Source: Rossellomorea aquimaris (lineage in GTDB: Bacteria; Bacillota; Bacilli; Bacillales; Bacillaceae_B). Taken from it: 64,000 nucleotides of DNA. The stretch lies in the NCBI RefSeq assembly GCF_001877785.1, contig NZ_MINN01000055.1:1-64000 (forward strand), given 5' to 3'. Positions 49,067-58,863 of this stretch are shown here, in pieces. Positions within the stretch are counted from its first letter, which is position 1. The number at the start of each line of letters is the position of its first letter. The notes beneath the pieces were generated by a model, which made no database searches, was not told where the DNA came from, and saw only the letters and a list, made by a program, of their open reading frames with translations. The position numbers were made by a program, and so were the translations under genes.

Positions 49067-49777
49067 ATGGATAAAAAGATTTTAGTTGTTGACGATGAAA
49101 AGCCGATTGCGGATATTTTGCAGTTCAACTTGAAGAAGGAAGGCTATGAGGTCCATTGTGCGTATGACGGCGATGAGGCGGTGAAGATGGCGGAGGAAGT
49201 GAAGCCTGACCTGGTCCTTCTTGATATCATGCTTCCGAACCGTGACGGGATGGAAGTGTGCCGTGAGATCCGGAAGAAGTATGAAATGCCGATCATCATG
49301 CTGACGGCAAAGGACTCTGAGATCGATAAGGTCCTCGGACTTGAGCTGGGTGCGGATGATTATGTAACGAAGCCGTTCAGTACGCGCGAGCTGATTGCAC
49401 GTGTGAAGGCGAATCTGCGCCGTCATCAGGCGGGGGCTGCGGCTGCCGGAGATGAGGATGAGAACAATGAAATCACAGTCGGTTCGCTGACGATCCATCC
49501 GGATGCGTATGTTGTGTCCAAACGCGGTGAAACGATTGAATTGACGCATCGTGAGTTCGAGCTTCTTCATTATCTGGCGAAGCATATCGGACAGGTCATG
49601 ACCCGTGAGCATCTGCTGCAGACGGTGTGGGGCTATGATTATTACGGGGATGTCCGTACCGTGGACGTGACCGTGAGACGTCTGCGCGAAAAAATTGAGG
49701 ATAATCCCAGCCACCCTACTTGGATCGTAACACGTAGAGGAGTCGGTTATTACTTGCGAAATCCTGAACAGGAGTAA
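49067..49777 (+). CDS. walR: Essential two-component response regulator WalR (YycF)
   Basis: 236 aa. OmpR/PhoB-type regulator of cell-wall metabolism. Receiver domain with Asp53 as phosphoryl acceptor (LLDIMLPN), DDE at 9-11 and Lys in [10 protein letters not shown]. The winged-helix DNA-binding domain has [20 protein letters not shown] and [25 protein letters not shown] before the ATG. walK begins five bases after the stop. Confidence 0.99.
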   Translation: MDKKILVVDDEKPIADILQFNLKKEGYEVHCAYDGDEAVKMAEEVKPDLVLLDIMLPNRDGMEVCREIRKKYEMPIIMLTAKDSEIDKVLGLELGADDYVTKPFSTRELIARVKANLRRHQAGAAAAGDEDENNEITVGSLTIHPDAYVVSKRGETIELTHREFELLHYLAKHIGQVMTREHLLQTVWGYDYYGDVRTVDVTVRRLREKIEDNPSHPTWIVTRRGVGYYLRNPEQE

Positions 49778-49782
49778 GTTGA

Positions 49783-51612
49783 ATGAAGAAAGTTGGTTTA
49801 ACGCGTTCGATCCATCTTAAGTTTGTCATGATTTATGTGCTCCTGATTCTCCTGGCGATGCAGATCATCGGGGTTTATTTTGTCAGGGAACTGGAGAATA
49901 AGCTGGTGGATAACTTTCAATCCAGCATCAAGAGCCGGGTGGATCTGCTCGAATATTCGGTCCGTGAAGAAATGGTCAAGGAACGTTCCGAGGATGACCC
50001 ATCAAAGGAAAGTGAAATTAAGAATCTTTTGGAAGACAGTGCCGAGCCCAACTCGGATATTTATGAAATACGAGTGGTGGATGACCGGAGGAGGATCATT
50101 GGCACCTCTGATGAAAACAACCAGGCGCTGGTGGGACGGCCGGAAAATGAAATTTCGGTCAAACGGGTCCTAGCCGGCGGAGGCACATATGATAATATTT
50201 ATGTTGATGAAAAAACAGGGGACCGTGTCTGGGTTCTGACATCCCCCATCATATCGTCAGATGAAGTGATCGGCGCCATCTATCTGGTCGCGAAAATTGA
50301 AAATGTGTACAACCAGATGAATGAAATTAATAAGATTTTCACGAATGGTACGGTGATCGCGCTGGTCATCACTGCGATATTGGGTGTTTTGCTTGCGCAG
50401 ACGATCACAAGGCCGATTTCCGACATGAGGAAACATGCGCTTGCAATGGCCAAAGGGAATTTTTCTAGAAAAGTTAAGGTTTACGGCTATGACGAAATCG
50501 GTCAGCTGGCCATGACGTTTAATAACCTCACTAAACGGCTACAGGAAGCGCAGGCAACGACCGAGGGTGAAAGAAGGAAGCTTTCCTCTGTCCTTTCCTA
50601 TATGACGGACGGGGTCATTGCAACGGATCGGAAAGGCCGTGTCATCCTCATTAACGATCCGGCGGTCGAGATGCTGAATGTTTCACGTGAAACAGTGCTG
50701 TCTCAGCCGATCGTTGCTCTCCTGGGGCTGGATGAAGAATATACATTCGAGGACCTGTCGAATGAGCAGGATTCGATCATCCTCGATTACAGCACGAAAG
50801 AAAAGCCGTATATCTTAAGGGCAAATTTCTCAATCATTCAAAAGGAAACCGGCTTTGTCAACGGACTGATCACGGTGCTGCATGATATCACGGAGCAGGA
50901 AAAGATCGATCTCGAGAGACGTGAATTCGTTGCAAATGTATCGCATGAGCTTCGCACCCCGTTGACGACGATGCGAAGCTACCTTGAGGCGCTGGCTGAA
51001 GGTGCGTGGCAGGATGAAGAGATTGCGCCGCAATTTTTAAATGTGACGCAGACTGAGACAGAGCGGATGATCCGCCTGGTCAATGATCTCCTGCAGCTTT
51101 CGAAGATGGACAGCAAGGACTACCGCTTCAACAAGGATTGGATTGATTTCATCCTGTTATTCCATGGTATCATCGACCGTTTTGAGATGACGAAGAATTT
51201 AAATGTCACCTTTGAACGTTATCTTCCTGATGATGCGTTGTTTGTAGAAATTGACACGGATAAGATTACGCAAGTGTTGGATAATATCATTTCGAATGCA
51301 CTGAAGTACTCGCCTGAGGGCGGCACGATCACATTCAATGTAAAAGAAAACAACGGGTTCATTGAGATCAGCGTTTCGGATCAGGGTCTTGGTATTCCAA
51401 AAGAGAATCTGGATAAGGTCTTTGAACGATTCTACCGTGTCGATAAGGCCCGTTCCAGACAGATGGGCGGCACAGGTCTCGGGCTTGCAATCGCGAAAGA
51501 AATGATTACTGCACACGGCGGTGATATATGGGCAACAAGTGTTGAAGGCAAAGGCACTACGATCACCTTTACACTCCCATATGATTCCGCACAAGAGGAT
51601 GATTGGTCATGA
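49783..51612 (+). CDS. walK: Sensor histidine kinase WalK (YycG)
   Basis: 609 aa. Two TM helices (~12-32 and ~183-204) flank an extracellular sensor. HAMP, a PAS domain (~262-365), HisKA with phospho-acceptor His388 in NVSHELRTPLTTMRSYLEAL, and HATPase with NISNALKYSP, DQGLGIP and GGTGLGLAI. Signals in relatives include lipid II cycle and division status. The coding sequence contains a perfect parS at 50679-50694. The walH start overlaps the stop (ATGA). Confidence 0.99.
   Translation: MKKVGLTRSIHLKFVMIYVLLILLAMQIIGVYFVRELENKLVDNFQSSIKSRVDLLEYSVREEMVKERSEDDPSKESEIKNLLEDSAEPNSDIYEIRVVDDRRRIIGTSDENNQALVGRPENEISVKRVLAGGGTYDNIYVDEKTGDRVWVLTSPIISSDEVIGAIYLVAKIENVYNQMNEINKIFTNGTVIALVITAILGVLLAQTITRPISDMRKHALAMAKGNFSRKVKVYGYDEIGQLAMTFNNLTKRLQEAQATTEGERRKLSSVLSYMTDGVIATDRKGRVILINDPAVEMLNVSRETVLSQPIVALLGLDEEYTFEDLSNEQDSIILDYSTKEKPYILRANFSIIQKETGFVNGLITVLHDITEQEKIDLERREFVANVSHELRTPLTTMRSYLEALAEGAWQDEEIAPQFLNVTQTETERMIRLVNDLLQLSKMDSKDYRFNKDWIDFILLFHGIIDRFEMTKNLNVTFERYLPDDALFVEIDTDKITQVLDNIISNALKYSPEGGTITFNVKENNGFIEISVSDQGLGIPKENLDKVFERFYRVDKARSRQMGGTGLGLAIAKEMITAHGGDIWATSVEGKGTTITFTLPYDSAQEDDWS
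50679..50694. other. parS site (perfect consensus) within walK
   Basis: TGTTTCACGTGAAACA embedded in the walK PAS region, translated as part of NVSRETV. B. subtilis also carries a parS in yycG (walK). Confidence 0.97.
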
Positions 51613-52949
51613 AGTATGAAAAAATAAAATCGATTCTATTGACGGTGCTAGTGGCTCTGAGTATATTCCTGACGTGGAATCTATGGACCTATCAACCTGA
51701 GTATGATGTGATCGAAAGTACCGAGGCTTTCGATGTATCCATAGGGGACGAACGGAAAGAACTTGAATTGATTCAGCCTTACAAAGTGTTCTATCATGAT
51801 GAAGAACAGATTACAGGCTCACCCAATGAAAAAGAGATTGATAAAGTGCTGGAGCAAATGAGCAGCTGGCGGCTGACCGATGCAAAGGACATCAGCAGTC
51901 AATACTCTCAAAGTGAAATCGAGAATCTGGTCCACAGTCCAGGCAGGATCGAGCTGGTGTTTCCGGACAGCCTCCCCCTTTCCAGCTATAATAAAGTGAT
52001 CAAGTTCGACGAAGAGAATCTGCCGAGAACCACCTTTAACCGTCTCATTTTCGACCTTGATGGAAAAAAGGGTGACAAGGGGATTGTCTATTTTGTCCTG
52101 TACGGTGAAGAAGACAGGAAATATGTCGTTGAGTGCAAGGTCGATGAAGAAAAAATGGACTCCTTTCAGACAATGTTCGTACAGAGGGCACTTTACAATG
52201 AAAATTTCCGAAACTACTTTGCGTTTAAGGCAAATTCAAGAAAGACTCTTCTTCTGCCGGTCAAAGACGGAGATTATTACAGTATAAAATTTTCGACCGA
52301 GCTCTTAGAAGCTGCGGATTTCCTGGAGGCGTTATTTAAAAAACCGGTCAATGTGCGAAAGAATTCAACTGATTTGGAAGAAATCTATAAAGATTCCTCC
52401 AGTTTAATGAAAGTGAACACGAATGTGAATTCACTGTCGTTCGTTAACCCGGGCGTCGACCCGGATCGGAATATGTCTGAGGAGCTCCTCGTTCAAAACA
52501 GTATTGCGTTTGTGAATGGACATGGGGGATGGACCGATAACTTCAAATTGTTCTCGGTCAGTCCGGAAGAAAGTAAAATCGAATACCGGATGTTTCTTGA
52601 AAATTTCCCTGTTTTCAGCGATACGGCAGGAACCACTGAAATCACCCAGATTTGGGGGACGGATACGATCCATAAGTATCAGCGGCCGTACTTCAAGCTA
52701 GAGAATGATTATTCAATGTTCTCTAAACCCAATAAAGTGCGTATCCCTTCAGGCTACACTGTCCAGCAGGCGCTTGAAGAAAATAAGATGATCAATTTAG
52801 AATTTGTTGAAGATATCGCTATCGGGTATAAGTTGACGAGGGATATGAATTTCCCGGACAGGCTTTTATACGATTTGACACCTTCGTGGTATTATAAATA
52901 CAGCGGCAACTGGCTGCGCCTGCCTCTTGAAGAATTGGAGGGGCTATAA
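51609..52949 (+). CDS. walH: WalK regulator WalH (YycH)
   Basis: 446 aa. One N-terminal TM anchor (SILLTVLVALSIFLTWNLW, ~6-25) and a large extracellular part. In Bacillus WalH and WalI contact WalK through their membrane segments and restrain it. Conserved start MKYEKIKSILLT and the aromatic-rich LTPSWYYKYSGNW near the end. The ATG overlaps the walK stop; an upstream in-frame codon is less likely. The start of walI overlaps its stop (TAATG). Confidence 0.94.
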   Translation: MKYEKIKSILLTVLVALSIFLTWNLWTYQPEYDVIESTEAFDVSIGDERKELELIQPYKVFYHDEEQITGSPNEKEIDKVLEQMSSWRLTDAKDISSQYSQSEIENLVHSPGRIELVFPDSLPLSSYNKVIKFDEENLPRTTFNRLIFDLDGKKGDKGIVYFVLYGEEDRKYVVECKVDEEKMDSFQTMFVQRALYNENFRNYFAFKANSRKTLLLPVKDGDYYSIKFSTELLEAADFLEALFKKPVNVRKNSTDLEEIYKDSSSLMKVNTNVNSLSFVNPGVDPDRNMSEELLVQNSIAFVNGHGGWTDNFKLFSVSPEESKIEYRMFLENFPVFSDTAGTTEITQIWGTDTIHKYQRPYFKLENDYSMFSKPNKVRIPSGYTVQQALEENKMINLEFVEDIAIGYKLTRDMNFPDRLLYDLTPSWYYKYSGNWLRLPLEELEGL

Positions 52950-53767
52950 TGGACTGGAGCAAAACGAAAACGATCTTCATCGGCGTCTTCCTGATCCTGA
53001 ATATTTTTCTATTAACCATCTTTATAAAAAAAATCTCTGAACCGGAAGTCCTTTCCGACTCAAGTACACGTCAGTCGCTCGAGTCTGTGAACATCACCTA
53101 TCCTGCTGATTTGACAGCGACTAAAGAAGCCGTCAACGAAACGGATATCAGTGCAATATCGAAGAAATTCACAGATGCTGATAAAGGCAGCCTGAAGAAC
53201 CAGGAAGTCAGCATATTGAATGAAAATACCCTATATTCAACGCTAGACGAGCCATATAATCTGGGTGATAAACTGACAGAAGAAGACGTGAAGGAAAAGT
53301 TAAAAAGCTTTCTGAATGAATATACGATTGATGGAGATAAGTACGCATTTAGGAATCTTGATAAAGAAAATCTGACAATCAGTTATAATCAATTGTATAA
53401 AGGAAGGCCAATCTTCCACAATGGCAGTGCAGAAATTGTACTGGAACTTAATAATGAATTAGAAATTGTTTCATATAAGCAGACGATGATGGAAGATATT
53501 AAGGCATTCGGAAAAGCATCGAGAATCATCACCCCCCTTGAGTCACTTCAGATTTTAGCCGACAGCGGGAAAATCGAACCGGATAGCAAGGTTACCATTT
53601 TCGAAGAAGGATATTCCACCGAGGTGCCGTTCCCGGACTCCCAGGTACTGACCCCGACGTGGCACTTTGTCATTGAAAAGAAAGAGAAAGAGCAACACCT
53701 ATATTTCACTGCTATTGATGGTAACGTCATCGAGTTTACAAAAAAAGAGAAAGAATTACTGGAGTGA
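52949..53767 (+). CDS. walI: WalK regulator WalI (YycI)
   Basis: 272 aa. N-terminal TM helix [18 protein letters not shown] (~9-26) after MDWSKTKT, the family start, then an extracellular region resembling WalH in fold. Acts with WalH on WalK. Overlaps the upstream stop by one base and lies a few bases before walJ, so the whole walRKHIJ set is coupled. Confidence 0.94.
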   Translation: MDWSKTKTIFIGVFLILNIFLLTIFIKKISEPEVLSDSSTRQSLESVNITYPADLTATKEAVNETDISAISKKFTDADKGSLKNQEVSILNENTLYSTLDEPYNLGDKLTEEDVKEKLKSFLNEYTIDGDKYAFRNLDKENLTISYNQLYKGRPIFHNGSAEIVLELNNELEIVSYKQTMMEDIKAFGKASRIITPLESLQILADSGKIEPDSKVTIFEEGYSTEVPFPDSQVLTPTWHFVIEKKEKEQHLYFTAIDGNVIEFTKKEKELLE

Positions 53768-53772
53768 GAGGT

Positions 53773-54567
53773 ATGACCATGCATTTTAGTGTACTCGCGA
53801 GCGGCAGTACAGGAAATGCGATATTCGTTGAAACGGACGAGCATTCCTTCCTGGTCGATGCGGGTCTCAGCGGCAAGGCGATGGAAGGATTGTTCGGTCA
53901 GATCGACCGTAAAATCGAGGACCTGTCCGGCATCCTTGTCACACATGAGCACAGCGACCATATCAAGGGGCTTGGTGTTCTCGCAAGAAAGTACAAGCTC
54001 CCGGTCTATGCGAATGAAAAGACGTGGAACGCGATGGACGGGCTCGTGGGGAAAATCGATACAGAACAAAAATTCACATTTGATATGGAAACGGCCAAGC
54101 ATTTCGGCGGGATGAGCATCGAGTCATTCGGAGTATCACACGATGCCGCTGAGCCGATGTTCTATGTATTCCATCAGGGTGAGAAAAAACTTGTCCTCGT
54201 CACCGATACAGGCTATGTCAGCGACCGGATGAAAGGCATCATCTCGAATGCCGATGCCTATGTGTTCGAGAGCAACCACGACGTCGGCATGCTGCGGATG
54301 TGCCGGTATCCATGGAACATCAAGCGCCGCATCCTGAGCGATGTCGGCCACGTTTCAAATGAGGATGCAGCCATCGCCATGAGCGAAGTGATCGGCGACA
54401 GGACAAAGGGCATCTATCTCGCCCACCTGAGCCTCGACAACAACATGAAAGACCTGGCACGCATGAGTGTGACGCAGACGCTCGAAACCAAAGGAATCGG
54501 CGTCGGCGAACAAATCGATCTATTTGATACGGACCCAAAAGTCCCTACACCATTAGTAGCCATCTAA
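53773..54567 (+). CDS. walJ: Metallo-beta-lactamase fold hydrolase WalJ (YycJ)
   Basis: 264 aa. MBL-fold exonuclease-type protein; homologues have 5'-3' DNA exonuclease activity and a role in mismatch repair or wall-linked phenotypes. Metal motif [10 protein letters not shown], further ligands VSHDA, VTDTGYV, and the C-terminal His in LAHLS. The ATG at 53773 follows GGAGTGAGAGG; the in-frame ATG two codons later is an alternative. Confidence 0.95.
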   Translation: MTMHFSVLASGSTGNAIFVETDEHSFLVDAGLSGKAMEGLFGQIDRKIEDLSGILVTHEHSDHIKGLGVLARKYKLPVYANEKTWNAMDGLVGKIDTEQKFTFDMETAKHFGGMSIESFGVSHDAAEPMFYVFHQGEKKLVLVTDTGYVSDRMKGIISNADAYVFESNHDVGMLRMCRYPWNIKRRILSDVGHVSNEDAAIAMSEVIGDRTKGIYLAHLSLDNNMKDLARMSVTQTLETKGIGVGEQIDLFDTDPKVPTPLVAI

Positions 54568-54606
54568 CCCATTTCTGTGTTTGAATGGGAGGATTTAGAG
54601 GAATAT

Positions 54607-54648
54607 AAAAGGCAAAGGCTGCAGGATGGTGGTCTTTGCCTTTTTGTA
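54607..54648 (+). terminator. wal operon terminator
   Basis: AAAAGGCAAAG, loop, CTTTGCCTTTTTG. Confidence 0.88.
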
Positions 54649-54692
54649 TTGTTTCTTAAAAGAAAAATTATAAGTAATGGTGAGTATGAGAA

Positions 54693-54816
54693 TTGTCCAG
54701 CTCCGGCGGCTAGCCCCTCGAGGTCATAAGCTAAATGGTCCAAGAAGGCAAAGAACGCCTTCCCGGCCCATTTAGCTTATGCTTGTCGGGGCTGAGCGAG
54801 CCGCCTCCGCTTTTCG
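54693..54816. repeat. Family-2 interspersed repeat, copy J (free-standing)
   Basis: TTGTCCAGCTCCGGCGGCTA to GCGAGCCGCCTCCGCTTTTC with the inner AAGGCAAAGAACGCCTT palindrome and the arms CATAAGCTAAATGG / CCATTTAGCTTATG. It folds as one long hairpin. Between walJ and htrC; nothing else seen in 54649-54940. Confidence 0.85.
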
Positions 54817-54940
54817 ATGTTCACCAATTCGACAACGTTTTCTTACTGGTTTTTCATCATTTTTTAATTTAACCTGACTATAATCAGGCATGAATAGATA
54901 AAATAACAAAAGGTATTATCTGATGAAAGGATGATGGCAG

Positions 54941-56182
54941 ATGGGATACTATGATGATCAGGATATCAACAGGGAAGGCAGGAAGAAGCAGAAGGGAAAC
55001 CGCGGAGGCATGTTCCTTGCAGGGCTTCTTGGTGCGATTCTCGGTGCCATCCTGATACTGGTTGCGATTCCGCAATTACATAACTTAGACGTACTTCCTT
55101 ATTCGATCCAGCCGGATCAGGATCTGAAGGCGACGGATGAGGAATATCATAATGGGACGACCAAGAATGTATCGGTGGACGTGACGACGGATGTGACGAA
55201 AGCAGTTGAAAAAGCAAGCGACGCGGTCGTCGGCATCTCGAATATCCAATCCCAGAGTTTCTGGGGCCAGCAGGGTGATTCGCAGGGGCAGGCGGCCGGG
55301 ACAGGCTCGGGTGTCATTTACAAAAAAGCCGGGAACAAAGCGTATATCGTCACCAACAACCACGTAGTGGAAGGTGCCGATCAGCTTGAAGTCACCCTGT
55401 CTGACGGATCCAAGGTACCTGCAAAACTGCGAGGGACCGATATTTGGACGGACCTTGCCGTCATTGAAATCGACGGCAGTAAAATCGGCAAGGACGCAGT
55501 CGCTGAATTCGGAAATTCCGATGAACTGAAAGCTGGGGAACCGGTCATCGCAATCGGAAATCCGCTCGGCCTTCAATTCTCAGGCTCGGTCACTCAAGGT
55601 GTGGTTTCCGGTGTCGAGCGTACGATTCCAGTTGATATCAATCAGGACGGCGTCGAAGACTGGAATGCAGAAGTCCTGCAGACGGATGCAGCCATCAACC
55701 CTGGTAACAGCGGCGGTGCCCTCATCAATATTTCCGGTCAGCTGATCGGGATCAACTCGATGAAAATCGCACAGGAAGCGGTGGAAGGCATCGGTCTAGC
55801 CATTCCGATCAATTCAGCACAGCCGATCATCAATGACCTAGAACAATATGGAGAAGTGAAGCGGCCGGCAATGGGAGTAGCGCTAGAAGACGTCAACCGC
55901 ATTTCGTCCTACCATCAGCAGGAAACATTGAAGCTTCCGAAGGACGTCAATTACGGGGTCATGATCAGACAGGTCATCCCGAACTCCCCTGCAGCACAGG
56001 CAGGTCTCGAAGAACTTGATGTCATCGTAGCGCTTGATGGTGAAAAGGTTGAAGATATGATCGATCTTCGCAAACATCTTTACAACAAGAAAAAAGTCGG
56101 CGATCAAATGAGCGTCACCATCTATCGGAACGGCAAAAAAGAAGACGTGACGATGAAACTGACGGATGAATCAAGAATGTAG
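54941..56182 (+). CDS. htrC: HtrA/DegP-like serine protease (YyxA/HtrC)
   Basis: 413 aa. Membrane-anchored quality-control protease. A cytoplasmic N-terminus (DDQDINREGRKKQKGNRGG) precedes one TM helix (~24-45), then a trypsin-like domain with catalytic His141 (NNHVVEGA), Asp171 (TDLAVIEI) and Ser257 (NPGNSGGAL). A C-terminal PDZ domain follows (~300-400). Its place after walJ matches yyxA in B. subtilis, though a terminator and repeat J separate them here. Confidence 0.96.
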   Translation: MGYYDDQDINREGRKKQKGNRGGMFLAGLLGAILGAILILVAIPQLHNLDVLPYSIQPDQDLKATDEEYHNGTTKNVSVDVTTDVTKAVEKASDAVVGISNIQSQSFWGQQGDSQGQAAGTGSGVIYKKAGNKAYIVTNNHVVEGADQLEVTLSDGSKVPAKLRGTDIWTDLAVIEIDGSKIGKDAVAEFGNSDELKAGEPVIAIGNPLGLQFSGSVTQGVVSGVERTIPVDINQDGVEDWNAEVLQTDAAINPGNSGGALINISGQLIGINSMKIAQEAVEGIGLAIPINSAQPIINDLEQYGEVKRPAMGVALEDVNRISSYHQQETLKLPKDVNYGVMIRQVIPNSPAAQAGLEELDVIVALDGEKVEDMIDLRKHLYNKKKVGDQMSVTIYRNGKKEDVTMKLTDESRM

Positions 56183-56194
56183 TTGTGGATAAGT

Positions 56195-56232
56195 AAAAAG
56201 CAGGAGGGGGAAAGCACCTTTCCTGCTTTTTC
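56195..56232 (+). terminator. htrC terminator
   Basis: AAAAAGCAGGA, loop, TCCTGCTTTTTC. Confidence 0.88.
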
Positions 56233-56293
56233 TATACGTGATATGATTACCTGTGGATAAATAAAAACCGCTGAACACAAGGAGGTATGAGCT

Positions 56294-56452
56294 TTGATTT
56301 ATTGCTGTTTAGAGCACGTAGAGCTTGCGATGGACATCATTGTAGACGAGCATGAAGTCGCACCGGACCTGAAGGAATTGCCTAAAGAAGAACAGTTATC
56401 CACAACCTGTGAATATTGTGGGAATAACGCAATATATATTGTGGCGAACTAA
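56294..56452 (+). CDS. CxxH/CxxC small protein
   Basis: 52 aa: MIYCCLEHVELAMDIIVDEH and on to CEYCGNNAIYIVAN. Cx2H near residues 5-8 and Cx2C at 39-42 give a likely zinc site, as in the CxxH/CxxC family often found just upstream of rlmH in Bacillus. Function unknown. TTG start at 56294 preceded by AAGGAGGT; the nearby ATG is out of frame and stops at once. A perfect DnaA box lies inside its coding sequence (56396-56404). Confidence 0.85.
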   Translation: MIYCCLEHVELAMDIIVDEHEVAPDLKELPKEEQLSTTCEYCGNNAIYIVAN

Positions 56453-56546
56453 TATTCCCATACAGTATGTGGACGGATGATGTGGATATGTGGATAAGTT
56501 CTGTGGATAATGTGTTTGTAAATTGTTTGTAAAGTGAGGACGAACT

Positions 56547-57026
56547 GTGAATATCACGATTGTAACGGTTGGAAAGCTGAAAGAAAAGTACTTGAAGCAA
56601 GGAATCAGCGAATATGTAAAGCGGCTCGGCGCCTATGCCAAACTGGACATCATCGAGCTGCCTGACGAAAAAGCACCGGAAGTGTTGAGCGATTCAGAAA
56701 TGGAACAGGTCAAGGACAAAGAAGGAGAGCGTATCCTCTCCAAGATCTCACCCGACCACCATGTCATCGCCCTTGCCATCCAGGGCAAGATGAAATCATC
56801 CGAAGAACTGGCGGACAACCTCGATAAACTCGCCACCTACGGAAAAAGCAAAGTCGCCTTCGTCATCGGCGGATCACTCGGGTTAAGTGATGAGGTAATG
56901 AAGCGGGCAAATGATACCCTGTCCTTTTCGAAAATGACGTTCCCTCATCAGTTGATGCGGCTGATTCTGGTGGAGCAGATATATAGAGCATTTCGGATTA
57001 ATCGGGGAGAACCGTATCATAAGTGA
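56547..57026 (+). CDS. rlmH: 23S rRNA pseudouridine-1915 N3-methyltransferase RlmH
   Basis: 159 aa, the standard length. SPOUT-class SAM methyltransferase acting on the helix-69 pseudouridine of assembled ribosomes. The trefoil knot includes [13 protein letters not shown]; the C-terminal [24 protein letters not shown] motif (here [15 protein letters not shown]) and YHK end are conserved. GTG start behind GTGAGGACG. Called yydA in B. subtilis. It is the last conserved core gene before the accessory region. Confidence 0.97.
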   Translation: MNITIVTVGKLKEKYLKQGISEYVKRLGAYAKLDIIELPDEKAPEVLSDSEMEQVKDKEGERILSKISPDHHVIALAIQGKMKSSEELADNLDKLATYGKSKVAFVIGGSLGLSDEVMKRANDTLSFSKMTFPHQLMRLILVEQIYRAFRINRGEPYHK

Positions 57027-57323
57027 TGAGGTTTTTAGCCAATGGCCTCTCCTAATTGTGGGGGGCCTAAGGGCAAATAGAAATGAGAAGGGAGATATTG
57101 CTGAAGTGCAAAGAAAATAGATTGACAAATTAAAAAATTCTTTTAGACTAAAAGTAGTTCTCTCCTCAAATTCCTCTTAATTTAACTACTCCTTGAATCT
57201 TTATTTGCTTCTTTATTTCTCTTCAGTTGAAACCACAATAAACCTCTTTTTCCCTCTAGATTTTACACTCATTTATTTTAAAAAGATGTCTGAAAACCAA
57301 AAAATAAGGGAGATGAGCCATTT

Positions 57324-57785
57324 TTGGCATCGATTAGGTATGCTATTAAATGCCCCGGTTGTGAACGTTCTGCTTTTGTAGATGATTATTACAAAACTGA
57401 TGAGAAGTACATTTTTTGTAAGGTGTGCGGTTATTATTACACCAAAACAATAGAAAAATATACCGAAAATTCTATTAAATACAAGGAAGAGGAACGTGAA
57501 GGACACGGTATGTTTGTATTGGAAAATAAAGATGGAAACTGCAAAAAGGTGATGTTGAACGATAGTCTCACTAGTGAGCAATTGGAAGAGTTAAAGGTAT
57601 CACTTATGGAGAAGAATGTTAACCAGGAGAAAAGCTATTTAATTTCTTTCGAAAACGGAGTATTTACCATCCTATTTGGGAACCCACCGGAATATTTTCA
57701 TTTATCTTTTGACGAGTATATGGAAAAGATGATTGCGAAGTATGGAGTTCCTGAATATGATTTTATGGTTCCAATTGAGGGATAG
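57324..57785 (+). CDS. Uncharacterised zinc-ribbon protein
   Basis: 153 aa; family not recognised. N-terminal zinc ribbon: CPGC at residues 10-13 and CKVC at ~32-35. The rest is a charged alpha/beta domain with the hydrophobic SYLISFENGVFTILFGNPPE. No signal peptide or TM. TTG start behind AAGGGAGATGAG. It is distinctly more AT-rich than rlmH, and the gap before it (57027-57323) is AT-rich with no gene, so this looks acquired. Confidence 0.65.
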   Translation: MASIRYAIKCPGCERSAFVDDYYKTDEKYIFCKVCGYYYTKTIEKYTENSIKYKEEEREGHGMFVLENKDGNCKKVMLNDSLTSEQLEELKVSLMEKNVNQEKSYLISFENGVFTILFGNPPEYFHLSFDEYMEKMIAKYGVPEYDFMVPIEG

Positions 57786-57891
57786 ATAAAGGTCTTTCAA
57801 AATTTTATAGTAGAAGAAATTGAGGAAAGAACGGTTTTCAAATTCTTTTAGTCTAACTATAAAAGTTTGATGATTATTGAGGAGGATTGCT

Positions 57892-58437
57892 GTGGGATTT
57901 GAAGAAGAGTACCAGGCTTTTATGAATGCTCACTCTCAGGAAAGAAAAGGTGAACGGTTGAGGCGTTTACAAGAAGGTCACAATCAGGCTGAAAAGTTGT
58001 TTTTGAAGCAAGTTTGGTGGCCTTCGTTTTATCATTTTCGGTATCTTCATCCAGAGTTTGAAATCGATGATTTTAAAGATGGAAAACGGTATTTAGATTT
58101 TGCTTATATTCGTCCAGCTATCCGGATTTGTTTTGAGGTCGATGGGTATGGCCCTCACTTAAAGAATATAAGCAGATGGCAATTTTCCGACAGTCTGGAG
58201 CGTCAAAACCAGTTGGTAATGGACGGGTGGACTGTCATACGCTTTTCTTATGACCAGGTTAAAGAAAAACCTCGTCGATGCCAGCAGGTCGTTCAGCAAG
58301 TGATTGGCCGATGGCTAGGTGATGAGCTGGATCAGACTACTCTATCTTATGCAGAAAAGGAAGTGCTTCGACTAGCAATTCGAAAAGGAAAAGCTATATC
58401 CCCTATAGAAGTGGAAAAGTATTTGAAAGCGAACTGA
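57892..58437 (+). CDS. DUF559-like endonuclease-fold protein
   Basis: 181 aa. PD-(D/E)xK / Vsr-like core: RYLDFAYIRPAIRICFEVDGYGPH gives the Asp...Glu pattern, then SDSLERQNQLVMDGWTVIRFSYDQV, which is the typical DUF559 ending in RxNxLxxxGWxVxRF. A helical tail follows. It may nick or cleave DNA; no methyltransferase partner is visible. GTG start at 57892 with GAGGAGG; a TTG at 57877 overlaps that site. Accessory region between rlmH and the permease. Confidence 0.75.
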   Translation: MGFEEEYQAFMNAHSQERKGERLRRLQEGHNQAEKLFLKQVWWPSFYHFRYLHPEFEIDDFKDGKRYLDFAYIRPAIRICFEVDGYGPHLKNISRWQFSDSLERQNQLVMDGWTVIRFSYDQVKEKPRRCQQVVQQVIGRWLGDELDQTTLSYAEKEVLRLAIRKGKAISPIEVEKYLKAN

Positions 58438-58561
58438 CAAGACGGTAAAAAAATTGCTTACTCAACTAGTTGATAAAAAGATGTTGATTCCCGAATCTGG
58501 GATCAAGAGGATCCGCTCTTATCACTTGGCGGATCAGGTTAAACACCCACTCTGATAAATA

Positions 58562-58756
58562 AACGGAAAAATTCCGCCTAATTAGCATATAGAATTGAAA
58601 ATAGCGTAAATAGACGGAGTAATGCCGTCTATTGACTCAAAAAACGTTAAAATGAGAAATTATATTTGGCATAATCGGAAAAATTCCTCTTAAATACTCC
58701 TAAAACGAGATTCTCCTTGTATATAACCGGAGAAACTCCGCTTAATATACATCCGC
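58562..58756. repeat. Four-unit hairpin repeat element
   Basis: Units begin at 58564 (CGGAAAAATTCCGCC), 58614 (CGGAGTAATGCCGTC), 58676 (CGGAAAAATTCCTC) and 58728 (CGGAGAAACTCCGC), each followed by TTAAT- or CTAAT-like bases; steps of 50, 62 and 52 bp. Most units form a small CGGA/TCCG hairpin. Not coding. Confidence 0.6.
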
Positions 58757-58777
58757 TGGTTAACTGAATTCCTCCTG

Positions 58778-58806
58778 TTGACAAACTCCATATCAGCCCT
58801 TAAAAT
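58778..58806 (+). promoter_or_regulatory. Promoter of the riboswitch-permease unit
   Basis: Perfect TTGACA (58778-58783), 17-bp spacer, TAAAAT (58801-58806). Predicts a leader of about 300 nt. Confidence 0.8.
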
Positions 58807-58863
58807 AATCAACTATTCGAAGCAAAACGAGTAACCAAACAATTTAATTACTTAGAAAGCTAT

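Larger units (their letters stand above)
56184..56510. promoter_or_regulatory. DnaA-box cluster upstream of and over the htrC-rlmH gap
   Basis: Perfect boxes: TGTGGATAA at 56184-56192, 56252-56260, 56489-56497 and 56502-56510; the reverse TTATCCACA at 56396-56404. TGTGGATAT at 56481-56489 is one mismatch. Three boxes are packed into 56481-56510. B. subtilis has a DnaA-box cluster upstream of yydA, its rlmH. Confidence 0.85.
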
